Source of the DNA: Sphaerisporangium sp. TRM90804
GTDB lineage: Bacteria; Actinomycetota; Actinomycetes; Streptosporangiales; Streptosporangiaceae
NCBI RefSeq assembly: GCF_029846175.1
Contig: NZ_JARWAC010000010.1
Coordinates: 62,001-126,000, forward strand
Direction: 5' to 3'
Length of the DNA stretch: 64,000 nucleotides
The translations under genes and the position numbers were made by a program. The notes beneath the pieces were generated by a model. That model was not told the DNA's origin. It did not search any database and saw only the letters and a list, made by a program, of their open reading frames with translations. Positions 53,386-61,355 of this stretch are shown here, piece after piece. Numbering within the stretch: the stretch's first letter is position 1; every line of letters begins with the position of its first letter.

Positions 53386-53694
53386 GTGCTCGACGTCGTG
53401 CACCGTTATGCACACGAGATCCTGACCGCCCTAGACGACGCCGTCGACTACTGGGCGAGCGAAAGTCACCCGCTGGCCGACTGCCCCCATCACACCGTGT
53501 CCGCTGAGACGGCCTGGTGCAGCCAGTGCCACGACTTCGACCGCGCCGACCGCGCCCGGGCGGCCTACCTGCAGCTCAAGCCCATGCTGGACCCCCACCA
53601 CCACATGTGGCCGGTCGCCGGGATCGACACCGAACCCGCCGCGCCTCCGATCGAGGCCCGGCCTGCGGCCCGGCGTGCAGGCGGCGCGAAATGA
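53386..53694 (+). CDS. Small protein with Cys/His pairs
   Basis: 102 residues from GTG 53386. YAHEILTALDDAVDYW is followed by CPHHTVSAETAWCSQCHDF, a Cys/His arrangement that could bind zinc. No family recognised. TGA overlaps the ATG of the PAPS-reductase-like gene, so it is co-expressed with it. The longer upstream frame would run through the CRISPR-like repeats and is rejected. Confidence 0.6.
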   Translation: MLDVVHRYAHEILTALDDAVDYWASESHPLADCPHHTVSAETAWCSQCHDFDRADRARAAYLQLKPMLDPHHHMWPVAGIDTEPAAPPIEARPAARRAGGAK

Positions 53695-54335
53695 CCCTGC
53701 ACGTGGTGCAGTACTCGGGAGGAATCGGAAGCTGGGCCACAGCCCGGTGCGTGGCCGACCGCCACGGCAGGGACCAACTGGTGCTGCTGTTCGCCGACAC
53801 CCGCGCCGAAGATCCGGACCTCTACCGTTTCCTGGCTGACAGCACTTGCCAGCTCGGCGTGCCGCTGACCACTGTCGCCGACGGCCGCACGCCGTTCGGG
53901 GTGTTCGCCGACCAGCGGTTCCTGGGCAACGCCCGCATTGCGCCCTGCACGCTGCACCTGAAGCAGATCCCCTGTCGGCGGTGGCTGCAGCAGCACACCG
54001 ACCCCGCCCACGCCATCATCTACGTGGGGATCGACTGGAACGAGAAGCACCGATGCGCCGGCATTGAACGCGGCTGGGCGCCCTGGCCGGTGCGCTTCCC
54101 ACTATGCGAGCCGCCCCGCCTGACCAAGCAGCAGATGCTCGACCAGGCCCGCGCCCTGGGCCTCGAAGTTCCGGTCCTGTACCGGCATTTCGACCACAAC
54201 AACTGCGCCGGCATGTGCGTGCGCGCCGGGCAGCGGCACTGGGCCACGCTGCTGGAGGTCTACCCCGACCGCTACGCCCGTGCCGAGCGCCTCCAGACCG
54301 GCCTCACCCCCGCCGGAAGGAAGCGGCAAAGATGA
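53691..54335 (+). CDS. PAPS-reductase-like (adenine nucleotide alpha hydrolase) protein
   Basis: 214 residues. N-terminal PP-loop VVQYSGGIGSWATARCVA (SGGxxS) and LLFADTRAEDPDLYRFLA define the HUP-fold PAPS reductase/ATP pyrophosphatase superfamily. Two Cys pairs follow (ARIAPCTLHLKQIPC and NNCAGMCVRAGQ). Such stand-alone genes occur on actinobacterial phages and integrative elements and are distant relatives of DndC-type enzymes; the function is unknown. A second homologue was encoded next (54332 on) but is disrupted. Confidence 0.85.
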   Translation: MTLHVVQYSGGIGSWATARCVADRHGRDQLVLLFADTRAEDPDLYRFLADSTCQLGVPLTTVADGRTPFGVFADQRFLGNARIAPCTLHLKQIPCRRWLQQHTDPAHAIIYVGIDWNEKHRCAGIERGWAPWPVRFPLCEPPRLTKQQMLDQARALGLEVPVLYRHFDHNNCAGMCVRAGQRHWATLLEVYPDRYARAERLQTGLTPAGRKRQR

Positions 54336-54592
54336 GCCTGGTCGTGCTGTCCTACGGGCTCGGCACCGACAGCACCGCGGTGCTGCTGCGCTGGCTCCTG
54401 AAGATGTTGTCCCGCGTGGAGGAGCTCGAAGGCGATCTTCAGCAACGTCGCGATCGCGCTGTCGCAGAAGGCTGGCTTGGGGAGGTCAAGGGCGTCGAGC
54501 TCACCCTGAGATTCCGAGACAAGCAGCGACAGGCACGTCGGCTCTCGAAGATGACCACTGAGGTCGATCTAGTCATGCCGACGCGAACGTGA
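54332..54592 (+). pseudogene. Start of second PAPS-reductase-like gene fused to foreign tail
   Basis: ATGA overlap with the previous gene. The first 22 residues (MSLVVLSYGLGTDSTAVLLR and WL) are the PP-loop start of a second PAPS-reductase-like protein. The rest switches to a charged helix (RVEELEGDLQQRRDRAVAEG, then WLGEV) reminiscent of the C-terminal tails of recombinases or transposases. The matching C-terminal part of the enzyme resumes at 56497. Confidence 0.75.
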
Positions 54593-54613
54593 CGACAGGC
54601 GGGTCCCGTCGAG

Positions 54614-54692
54614 TTCAAGATTTTTGTCTCAGTGCTCCCATGGTTATCGCTGGTCAGCGGCGTTCGACGGTTCCGTGACAAAAGATCTTGAA
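54614..54692. repeat. Inverted repeat, possible recombination site or mobile-element end
   Basis: TTCAAGATTTTTGTC (54614-54628) and GACAAAAGATCTTGAA (54677-54692) are inverted copies with minor mismatch, 48 nt apart. The DNA is AT-rich relative to its surroundings. It sits near the left junction of the segment that replaced the middle of the PAPS-reductase-like gene. Confidence 0.6.
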
Positions 54693-54775
54693 AATCGACC
54701 CAGTGCAATATGCCGACTGGGGGCCTCTCTCTACTGCTAGCGCGTTTACGACAACGCCAGTGGCAGGAGGGCGAC

Positions 54776-55114
54776 ATGGTTAACGGGACGCCGGAGGGAC
54801 CGCGGGAGTATCGCGGCTTCTGGCGGGCGATCGCTGCCTTGATCGATCACCGCGACAATAAGCACAACAGGGAGTATCTGCTCCAAAGGGACGAGCAGCG
54901 CGAGCGGGCTCTGACCGACCATTTCGAGCGGCTGCCTGACAACGTCGTCGAGTACGTCAACGAAGAGATAGACGGCAACCGCAAGATCTGGTTCCGCAAG
55001 GCGCCAGCGTTCGGGGTTCCAGAAGCCCCCAAGGTGATCATCATCCAGCCGGGTGATCTGATCACTGAGGTCGTCAAGGACGATGCCGCGAGCGCGGGTG
55101 AGCTCGGCTCGTGA
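54776..55114 (+). CDS. Hypothetical protein, first gene of sigma-factor operon
   Basis: 112 residues, RBS GGAGGG before ATG 54776. Charged N-terminal half (REYLLQRDEQRERALTDHFE) and a C-terminus with VIIIQPGDLITEVVKD. No family recognised and no membrane segment. The stop overlaps the GTG of the sigma-factor gene. Confidence 0.75.
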   Translation: MVNGTPEGPREYRGFWRAIAALIDHRDNKHNREYLLQRDEQRERALTDHFERLPDNVVEYVNEEIDGNRKIWFRKAPAFGVPEAPKVIIIQPGDLITEVVKDDAASAGELGS

Positions 55115-55629
55115 GCCCTGAAGATCATGAAATCGAGACGTTCATACGCGAGCACGGCGTCAGGTTGATCGCCTACTTGATCGGATGCGGTGCTCCGCAG
55201 GACATGGCCGAGGCTGGCGCCTACGAGGCGTTCCAGGTGTTGCACCGTCTCAAAGAGAGAGGCCGACCACCCGAGCACCCCGCTGCCTTCATGCGCAGGG
55301 TCGCTGTTCACAGCGTCCGCAAGGCCTACAAGAAGCAGTACGGAAGGGAACTGCCGGACTCCGAGCACCTCGAGAGTTCGATGGGTCCCATCGATTCGGA
55401 AGACGAGCAGGTCATCTTGCGCGAGGACGTTCGTCGCCTTTTGCGCGAGCTTCCGACGCGGCAGCGCCAGGTCATCGAACGCCGCTATCTGCGTGACTAC
55501 AGCGTGCTCGAAACGGCGGGCTCGCTGGGAATCTCCGCGAGAGCCGTGCAGGCGAACACCAACGCCGCCCTGAAGAACCTTCGTCGGTTGGTGCAGCAGA
55601 ATCCGATTTGGGAGGAGGAGGCTCGATGA
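55111..55629 (+). CDS. ECF-type sigma factor
   Basis: 172 residues. Region 2 (DMAEAGAYEAFQVLHRLKER, AAFMRRVAVHSVRKAYKKQY) and region 4 (LLRELPTRQRQVIERRYLRD, SVLETAGSLGISARAVQANT). Regions 1.1 and 3 are absent, as in extracytoplasmic-function factors. GTG start overlapping the upstream stop, and its own stop overlaps the downstream membrane-protein gene; that product may be its anti-sigma factor. Confidence 0.88.
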   Translation: MSPEDHEIETFIREHGVRLIAYLIGCGAPQDMAEAGAYEAFQVLHRLKERGRPPEHPAAFMRRVAVHSVRKAYKKQYGRELPDSEHLESSMGPIDSEDEQVILREDVRRLLRELPTRQRQVIERRYLRDYSVLETAGSLGISARAVQANTNAALKNLRRLVQQNPIWEEEAR

Positions 55630-56435
55630 GCAATCATCACGATGAACCACGCGACTTGGACTCTCTACTTGAGAGCAAGGTCGAACGGCAGGTCGCTGGT
55701 TTCCGAGCTGCTCTCGTCAAGATGCACGATGATCCTGCGGAGACGGCCCGCATCGATGCGCTCATCGATGAGCTCGACGCCGAGGTGGCCGCCACCAGTG
55801 GCACACTCGACATCCTGATCGAGGGCGGAGAGCTCGACCTTCGAGAGTCCCGGGAGACGACTGCTCCCGAGGCCGTCAAGGAACCTCTCCCTACGATTCA
55901 CATGCAGATCCGGAGCGGTAAAACTAGCGCCATTACGCTGGCGCTGCGCCTCGCGATGAAGGACAATCGGCGCCTGCGTGTGACCATCCATCACGGTGAC
56001 CTTACTAAGGCCAACATCCACATCGAAGCCGCAGCAGAGCCGGTCAAGCTGGCGCACGCCGAACACCCGAAGCCTGAAGATGCCGTCCTCCAGAACGGAA
56101 AGCCTCGAGAGCTCAAGCGGAAGCCACCACGGCGCTCATGGACTGCGGTGCCACTGCTGTCAGGCTTGATGGCCGTACTTGGCACCTTGATCGTGCTCAT
56201 CGGAAGAGATGCGGTCATATCGCAGGCCGGGATCCTTCTGTTCGCGCCTGTGGTTCACGTCACTGTCAGCACGCTTCTGATGGTTGCGATGAGCCACAAG
56301 GCAGCCTCCAGGAGTCAGACCAGCGCCCTGAGGGTTCTACGGCTATTGCTTGGCCGAGATCGACACGTCGACGAAGAAGTTGAAAAAGGACCTAGACACC
56401 CCCGCAACGGGGAGGGACACACAGCCGCGCACTAG
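55626..56435 (+). CDS. Two-helix membrane protein, possible anti-sigma partner
   Basis: 269 residues. The N-terminal ~180 residues are soluble and acidic (LLESKVERQVAGFRAALVKM), followed by two hydrophobic helices (VPLLSGLMAVLGTLIVLIG and AGILLFAPVVHVTVSTLLMV) and a basic tail. It lacks a zinc anti-sigma HxxxCxxC motif. Coupling to the sigma gene by ATGA overlap suggests a regulatory partner; this is inference. Confidence 0.75.
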   Translation: MSNHHDEPRDLDSLLESKVERQVAGFRAALVKMHDDPAETARIDALIDELDAEVAATSGTLDILIEGGELDLRESRETTAPEAVKEPLPTIHMQIRSGKTSAITLALRLAMKDNRRLRVTIHHGDLTKANIHIEAAAEPVKLAHAEHPKPEDAVLQNGKPRELKRKPPRRSWTAVPLLSGLMAVLGTLIVLIGRDAVISQAGILLFAPVVHVTVSTLLMVAMSHKAASRSQTSALRVLRLLLGRDRHVDEEVEKGPRHPRNGEGHTAAH

Positions 56436-56496
56436 ATGCCACGCAGTTCACCACAGTTCGTCCGCAGGACGGCTGTTCCATCGCCATGGCTTGACA

Positions 56497-57348
56497 AGGT
56501 GCAGAGAAGTTCGATCAAGGCCAAGGGGTGGGCACTCGATCGGTTCGTGAAAGACCTCACCCGCGGGCGGCCCTACCCGCCACGCGATCGGATTCGAGGT
56601 CGGCGAGATGCGACGCGTGCAGCGCGACCGCCCCTTGGGTTTGGCCGGTCGCCGGCCGTTCTATCCGCTCGTGCAATGGGGCTGGGACCGCGCCGCGGCC
56701 GAGCGCTACATCCTCACCCAGCTCGGGGTCGCCTGGCAGAAAGCGCCTGCTCATTCTGCCCCTTCGCCCTCATCAGCACCGTCTCGTTGCAGCGCACGCT
56801 CCCGCGCTACCTGGCCCACCCAGACGAGGCGATGCTGCCGCTACTCATGGAGACTGTCGCCGTGGCGCTCAATCCCACCTAGTGTGCTGAGTCGTTAATT
56901 CGCTGGCACACTAGGGCCTGGTCGCCGGCAACCGCCTGCACCAGATCCTGGCCACCGTAGACGGCGGCCCCGAACTCCTTGCGGCCTTCCACCGCCACCT
57001 GGCCACTCTGCCATGGGCGCTCTACGACGTCCGCCGGGTTTTCCGCGCCCACCCCGGCGATCCCGCCCAGCTGGCCAACGCGGTGCGAAGCCTTTCACAG
57101 CTCAGCCAAGGCAAGCGGGACCACGTACTCGCCGTCCTGGCGGAGACAGCCCACGGGCTGGGCCGTCCCGTCGAGCACAACGACGGGTTCGCCCGGGTGT
57201 GGCTGCACCACCGCCAAAGCCGCTTCCCCTGTATCGAGCAGCTGCTGGTCGCCGCACCGGCCACCGTGCTGCCCAACGCAACCGCACCTTCGACCAGGCG
57301 TGGAAGCACACCCTCACTGCCACAGTACGGCCCACCGCAGCCGCGTGA
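56497..57348 (+). pseudogene. C-terminal part of second PAPS-reductase-like gene, four lesions
   Basis: Pieces in different frames join into one protein: SSIKAKGWALDRFVKDLTRG, RHAIGFEVGEMRRVQRDR, PLVQWGWDRAAAERYILTQL, SACSFCPFAL, VALNPT, GLVAGNRLHQILATVDGG and FDQAWKHTLTATVRP. Breaks: an extra C near 56577, a lost A near 56743, a 35-bp insertion at 56880-56914 and a lost A near 57276. The N-terminus of the same gene is at 54332. Confidence 0.72.
56878..56915. repeat. Palindromic insertion footprint
   Basis: CCTAGTGTGC (56878-56887) and GCACACTAGG (56906-56915) are perfect inverted copies around an 18-nt core containing TTAA. Deleting 35 bp (56880-56914) restores an open frame from ...LNPT to GLVAGNR. 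It looks like two fused transposon tips left in a coding region. Confidence 0.65.
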
Positions 57349-57357
57349 GGAGAAGCT

Positions 57358-57650
57358 ATGTCCCTAAACGGCAAACCCCGTTCCGGGCATCGCCCTGTGC
57401 GGAACGGTCCCATGAGCCGCAAGCCGGCCCTATGGCTGCCACCTGCAGTCGCGTTCTACGAAGTGCATGTGACAGAAGGTCGAGGAATTCCTGATCGCCT
57501 GGCGGCATCCGCTACAGCTGCCCGATGACGAACAACCCATCGGCCGGCCCTGCCCGGCTATTCGGCAGCCTGGCGTTCATCATGGAGGACGGCCGCTGGG
57601 TAGCCGCCGTCGTGCTGGCCAGCACCATCAACGCAAGTCGCGTGGCTTCT
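57358..57650 (+). pseudogene. Broken gene of unknown function
   Basis: AGGAGAAGCT precedes ATG 57358. The protein-like sequence shifts frame twice: KPALWLPPAVAFYEVHV, then KVEEFLIAWRHPLQLPDDEQ, then FGSLAFIMEDGRWVAAVVLA. Each join needs a one-base indel. It lies at the end of the PAPS-reductase-like gene set and was probably part of it. The family is not recognised; the last piece resembles the central strand of GNAT-like proteins. Confidence 0.5.
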
Positions 57651-57694
57651 TTGAACCAGGAGAACCGGAAGCGCGACAAGTCAGCAAGCTCGGG

Positions 57695-59053
57695 TCAGCG
57701 GTCCCGCTTGGATGTTGGATCGGCGGCAAACAGGTTGACGAAAGAGCGCGGTTCATCACAAGGGAGGGACAGTTGGCCGCTCACACTTCCGTTCATGTTG
57801 GTCGAAGTCGCGGTCCACTCGACGGCTACGTCTTCAACCGCTGCCTCAGTTGCGATGAGGACAAAGGGCTCAAGATCAACATTTTGACCTGGACGGAGAT
57901 CAACGGGCGGCAGATGGATGATCACAGGCCCTGAGTTGTCGATCCGAATAGGCGCTCCCGCATGAACGGACCGAAGGTTGGCGAAGCTGTGCAGCGCGGG
58001 GGCGCTGAGTCGAAAGCCGGCTCCGTAGGGGTGAAGCTCGGGCAGCTCGCGAGCGAAGTACTCATAGCCCATCTCGTCGCCCTCCTCACTCTCCAGCGCT
58101 CGCACGGCGCTGTAGATGTGAAGAACAACCTGGACGTTCAGGAGGGGGGTGTCAGTCTGGTTACTCAAGCGCAACTCGATGGGTTCCACGATGGCGGCTG
58201 TCGCCGCATCGATGGCTTCGGGCAGCGTGGCACGGCACTCCTCCAGGTAACGATCCACCTCCGAGCGGTAGCTGTTTGGAGAACGTGTCTCTCCGATCAA
58301 CCCTGCCATGTTCCCAAGGACGGGATGGTTCTGAGCCAGGTGTTTTTCCAGGGGTTTCAGCGCTTCTGCTCGCAAGTGGTCCATCACCTTGCTGATGTCG
58401 GACTCCGGGTAGGTGACCGGGATGACGGAACCACGTAGAAGCGTCAGCGCCAAATCGAGGGCGGGTGCTCGGCGAACCAGCCTTTCACCAAGCATGTCAA
58501 GATCGACTGCTCTTGCGCGGGAAGTTGTTCCGTCGGGGCGGCGAATGAAGATCGCCCCCTCCGGGATGCTCTTGTCCCTTGAGGAGGAAGGTGCTTCCTT
58601 GCGCATGCAGAAGATCGGGTCGCCCCAACGCGGCGGGTCGACGGTGATGACGAGGATGGCGACCGGTCCGTCATCACCGTCGGCTTCGACGTAAGTCGGT
58701 TGCCAGCGGATCTCTTCACCGACGTAAGGCTGGATCCAGCGCACCAACTCGGTGATGTCGTGCTGTTTGACGCCGCCGATGTTCTCGTGGCTCACGCCAG
58801 CCAGGAGGAACCCGAAGCCCTCGACGAAACGGCTGGCCTCATCGGGCATGCGGTTGGCGAACCCGATGATGGCCCGGGCGACGTGCGCGCGGCCGCTCTT
58901 GTCAGCTCTGTCGGCCGGGTTCAGCTCGAGGTCGGACTTCCATTCCAGCCAGAACGTTTCATCGGCCTTGCTGGCTCCGCGCACTGCCTGCACCAGCTTC
59001 TTCAGCTCGGCATGGTTGCGGGGAGCTGTGCGGGGGTCGAAATTCAAGGCCAT
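57695..59053 (-). CDS. AlbA_2/Schlafen-like DNA-binding domain protein
   Basis: 452 residues. The N-terminal ~200 residues resemble a divergent AlbA_2 (Schlafen-like) domain: ETFWLEWKSDLELN, HVARAIIGFANRMP, FLLAGVSHENI, EGAIFIRRPDGTT. The C-terminal half is beta-rich (NVQVVLHIYSAVRALESEEG, IIHLPPVDLRPGQ) without recognised motifs. No helicase or nuclease domain. ATG 59053 is used; a GTG at 59074 is in frame. AlbA_2 proteins appear in defence islands and as regulators; here it is a lone gene in mobile DNA with a single transcript direction opposite to its neighbours. Confidence 0.75.
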   Translation of the reverse strand: MALNFDPRTAPRNHAELKKLVQAVRGASKADETFWLEWKSDLELNPADRADKSGRAHVARAIIGFANRMPDEASRFVEGFGFLLAGVSHENIGGVKQHDITELVRWIQPYVGEEIRWQPTYVEADGDDGPVAILVITVDPPRWGDPIFCMRKEAPSSSRDKSIPEGAIFIRRPDGTTSRARAVDLDMLGERLVRRAPALDLALTLLRGSVIPVTYPESDISKVMDHLRAEALKPLEKHLAQNHPVLGNMAGLIGETRSPNSYRSEVDRYLEECRATLPEAIDAATAAIVEPIELRLSNQTDTPLLNVQVVLHIYSAVRALESEEGDEMGYEYFARELPELHPYGAGFRLSAPALHSFANLRSVHAGAPIRIDNSGPVIIHLPPVDLRPGQNVDLEPFVLIATEAAVEDVAVEWTATSTNMNGSVSGQLSLPCDEPRSFVNLFAADPTSKRDR

Positions 59054-59103
59054 GTCCTGGGGATCCTCCTTCACCCACCGAGTGGCACTTGGTGAAGGTC
59101 ACA

Positions 59104-59325
59104 CTAGTGGTGGGGCGCTGCTGATTGCTCGCTCAGCGGTTCAGCGCCGCCAAGGCTATCGACGACGGCGCGCGAGGCCTGTGGGTGTGCCGCTACCCGC
59201 ACCCGGTAATACTCGCCAGAGCTGAGCCATAGTTCCCGGGCCGGCTGACCCAGCACCGCTGCACGCACCATGCGCCTGGTGCACTCACTCTGCCTCGCGT
59301 GCCACAAGACAGCGGCGTGACGCAC
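59104..59325 (-). CDS. Small hypothetical protein
   Basis: 73 residues with protein-like composition (LWLSSGEYYRVRVAAHPQAS, then RAVVDSLGG). No motif, signal or RBS of note. Possibly a small element-encoded regulator; it could also be spurious. Confidence 0.35.
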   Translation of the reverse strand: MRHAAVLWHARQSECTRRMVRAAVLGQPARELWLSSGEYYRVRVAAHPQASRAVVDSLGGAEPLSEQSAAPHH

Positions 59326-59512
59326 TCCTTTGCTCTCCGGCGCCAGCTGTCAGATGCTCCCCCACATCACCGTCCACACGAGCCGGGCTGATGCCCGTCC
59401 GGCTGTGTCCCCTTTGGATGGCCAGTGGAAGGGTGTGCCGGTGCTGTCTGTCGTGCGGCGCCTGCGGTGCCCCCTTCCCGGCTGGCTGATCTTGCGGCTC
59501 CCTTGCCCGGCC
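59326..59512. other. Intergenic region without supported gene
   Basis: Overlapping short frames on both strands have no family features or RBS. The only structured part is the hairpin at its right side. Confidence 0.4.
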
Positions 59513-59606
59513 CGCAACCGGGTTCTCGCAAGCGAGTGCGGGGTGGCCCAAGATCTTTTGCTGGAGAGCGCAAACATCTTGGGCCACCCCGCACCACCCG
59601 GTTGCG
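59513..59606. repeat. Long branched hairpin (cruciform-capable)
   Basis: Outer stem CGCAACCGGGT (59513-59523) with ACCCGGTTGCG (59596-59606). Inner stem GTGCGGGGTGGCCCAAGAT (59536-59554) with its perfect complement at 59576-59594. An apical TTTGC/GCAAA stem at 59557-59574 closes the loop. Only the left side has an extra 12-nt insert (59524-59535) that folds as TCGC-AA-GCGA. Partial pairing extends outward to about 59505 and 59614. It lies about 110 nt upstream of the ssb remnant and overlaps no supported gene. Confidence 0.85.
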
Positions 59607-59714
59607 CGCCCGGCTGCGGTCGACGCTGATCTGCCTTGCCGGGACGGGGCAGCAGACTCCGGCCGCCAGACAAGACGGCCTCCCCCTCCCGCAGAGCATC
59701 CAGGAGGACACCTC

Positions 59715-60084
59715 ATGAGCAACTTCATCCTCACCTCGTCGGCCGCCTCGAGGACGACCCCCGCATCCGCTCGGTCAAGGAGGGCGACGGGATCTGGGTC
59801 TCGATGCGGGTCGGCGTCCGCCTCGACGACTACGAGCGGGACGGGCAGATGCAGTCCGGCTCCAAGCGCTACATTACCGTGGTCGCCTTCGGCGAGCTGG
59901 CCGAGCAGATCCAGCAGGCCGGTCTGCGCGACGGCGACTGGGCACCATCTACGGCCGGGACATGCGCGCCCGGGCGTGGAAGGGGCAGGACGGCCCGAAG
60001 GCCACCTTGGAGGTCGTCGCCGACGCGATCGAGGCCGGTCGCCCCGAGCAGCCCGCTCCCGCCCTGGCGGCCGCTGCGGCCTGA
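59715..60084 (+). pseudogene. ssb: Single-stranded DNA-binding protein gene with two frameshifts
   Basis: MSNFILT opens at ATG 59715, then one lost T moves the frame to VGRLEDDPRIRSVKEGDGIW, VSMRVGVRLDDYERDGQMQS and SKRYITVVAFGELAEQI. One lost G near 59941 moves it again to TIYGRDMRARAWKGQDGPKA and TLEVVADAI, ending at TGA 60082. Together these give an OB-fold SSB of ~120 residues, the size of element-encoded SSBs. Both lesions are in homopolymers, so the gene may be intact if they are sequencing errors. Confidence 0.8.
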
Positions 60085-60321
60085 CGACACCCCGCGAGCC
60101 GGGGACCCCCTTGGGTTCCCGGCCCTGGCGGGCGAAAGCTACTCAGCGAGAGCGAGGACGCTGCCGCGCGGTTGCCTTGGCAGGTTGCTTTGTAGTCGGC
60201 GTGGCAGCCGGCGCTGCCTGCCTGCCGGGCGGTCGGCGCAGTGCTGGACCGGGCGCGAGCCGCAGCGGTGCGCGGCTCGGCGGCGCGCACCGGCTGCGCA
60301 GCTTGGGTGATGCGGCCGAGC
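60085..60321. other. Intergenic region without supported gene
   Basis: No frame with family features; probable 3' regions of the convergent ssb remnant and zeta-like gene. Confidence 0.4.
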
Positions 60322-61119
60322 TCAGCCGCCTACTTGGTCCCGGTCATCTCCTGCAGTTGTCGCATGGAGGAGTCGAAGGACTGAGTCTCGGCGGGTGTCC
60401 AGGCCCGGTTGCGCTCGCGATCGATGGCCGCGGCTGCCCCCAGTGACCTGTCCGGCCTCGCGCGCCGGGATGGAGGAGTAGACCGTGGTGCCGTCCTGCC
60501 GCAGGACGCTGACCCTGTCGGCCAGCCCTTCCCGCTCGATCACCTCGGCGATGCCTGGCATGTTGCGCACTGCAGCCGCATGAACGGAGGGCTCGGTGTA
60601 CTTGCCCACGCCGTAGTGCTGTTTCTCCAGCTCATAGCGGCGCAGACAGGCCAGCCAGGTGCGGGAGGGATGGGCGGCCACGATCGCGACCTCGACGCGG
60701 TAACCCGCCTGCCGGTAGTCCCTGAGCAACTGCTCAACCGCATCGGAATCGCGCAGCGCTCCCTCGGCCACGACGTTGCAGCCCGCCTGCCGGGCCGCGT
60801 GGTGCGCCTTGCGCCACAGGTAGGTCACCTCACCGTGCACCTTCTCCGCGGCTGAACGATGCTGCCCTCTCTGCTGCAACTGGGCATACCCCGGGTGCAG
60901 GTCCCGCAGACCGTTGATGTCGAAGAACGCCGCCCCCGATTTGGTGCTGAAACGGTCGCGAAGCTCAGTCCGTGCGGCGGTCAGCGAAGTACCCGGCACT
61001 CCGGCCAGCAGCACCGCCGTCGGCGTCGCCGCACGGTGAACGCCCTCAAAGAACAGATCACCCACGCCCCGGTCCCACAGTCGGTCCATCTCAAGGTGGG
61101 GAGACGGAAGTTCGCTCAC
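60322..61119 (-). CDS. Zeta-toxin-like protein with altered P-loop
   Basis: 265 residues. Overall pattern of zeta toxins (UDP-GlcNAc kinases): TPTAVLLAGVPGTSLTAART at the P-loop, AAFFDINGLRDLHPGYAQL, NVVAEGALRDSDAVEQLLRD and VEVAIVAAHPSRTWLACLRR, YGVGKYTEPSVHA. The P-loop reads GVPGTSLT where GxxGxGK(S/T) is expected, so the phosphate-binding Lys is Leu and kinase activity is doubtful. ATGA overlap with a small upstream gene suggests a toxin-antitoxin-like pair. Confidence 0.8.
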   Translation of the reverse strand: MSELPSPHLEMDRLWDRGVGDLFFEGVHRAATPTAVLLAGVPGTSLTAARTELRDRFSTKSGAAFFDINGLRDLHPGYAQLQQRGQHRSAAEKVHGEVTYLWRKAHHAARQAGCNVVAEGALRDSDAVEQLLRDYRQAGYRVEVAIVAAHPSRTWLACLRRYELEKQHYGVGKYTEPSVHAAAVRNMPGIAEVIEREGLADRVSVLRQDGTTVYSSIPAREAGQVTGGSRGHRSRAQPGLDTRRDSVLRLLHATTAGDDRDQVGG

Positions 61120-61355
61120 TGCCGCCCCCTGGTGGTAGCCAGCTCGGCGGTGATCTCTTCCAGTAGTTGCGGTACCTGGTCCGGCTGTAGATCACTCCGC
61201 AGGCTCCAGTACCTGCTCTGCCGGGCGGTCAACAGCGCGATGCGCTCAGCGTCAGGTGCTGGCCGGCCTCGTTCGGTGGCCGACGCCTGCGAGCATGCTC
61301 CGACCAGTGTGCCGAGTCCTTCCCGAACGAGTTCATACTGCTCGTCGGCGTCCAT
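61116..61355 (-). CDS. Small partner of the zeta-like gene
   Basis: 79 residues, helical and acidic (MDADEQYELVREGLGTLVGA, then QVPQLLEEITAELA). It is encoded immediately upstream of, and overlapping, the zeta-like gene, the position of epsilon-type antitoxins, though no epsilon similarity is evident. Confidence 0.7.
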   Translation of the reverse strand: MDADEQYELVREGLGTLVGACSQASATERGRPAPDAERIALLTARQSRYWSLRSDLQPDQVPQLLEEITAELATTRGRQ

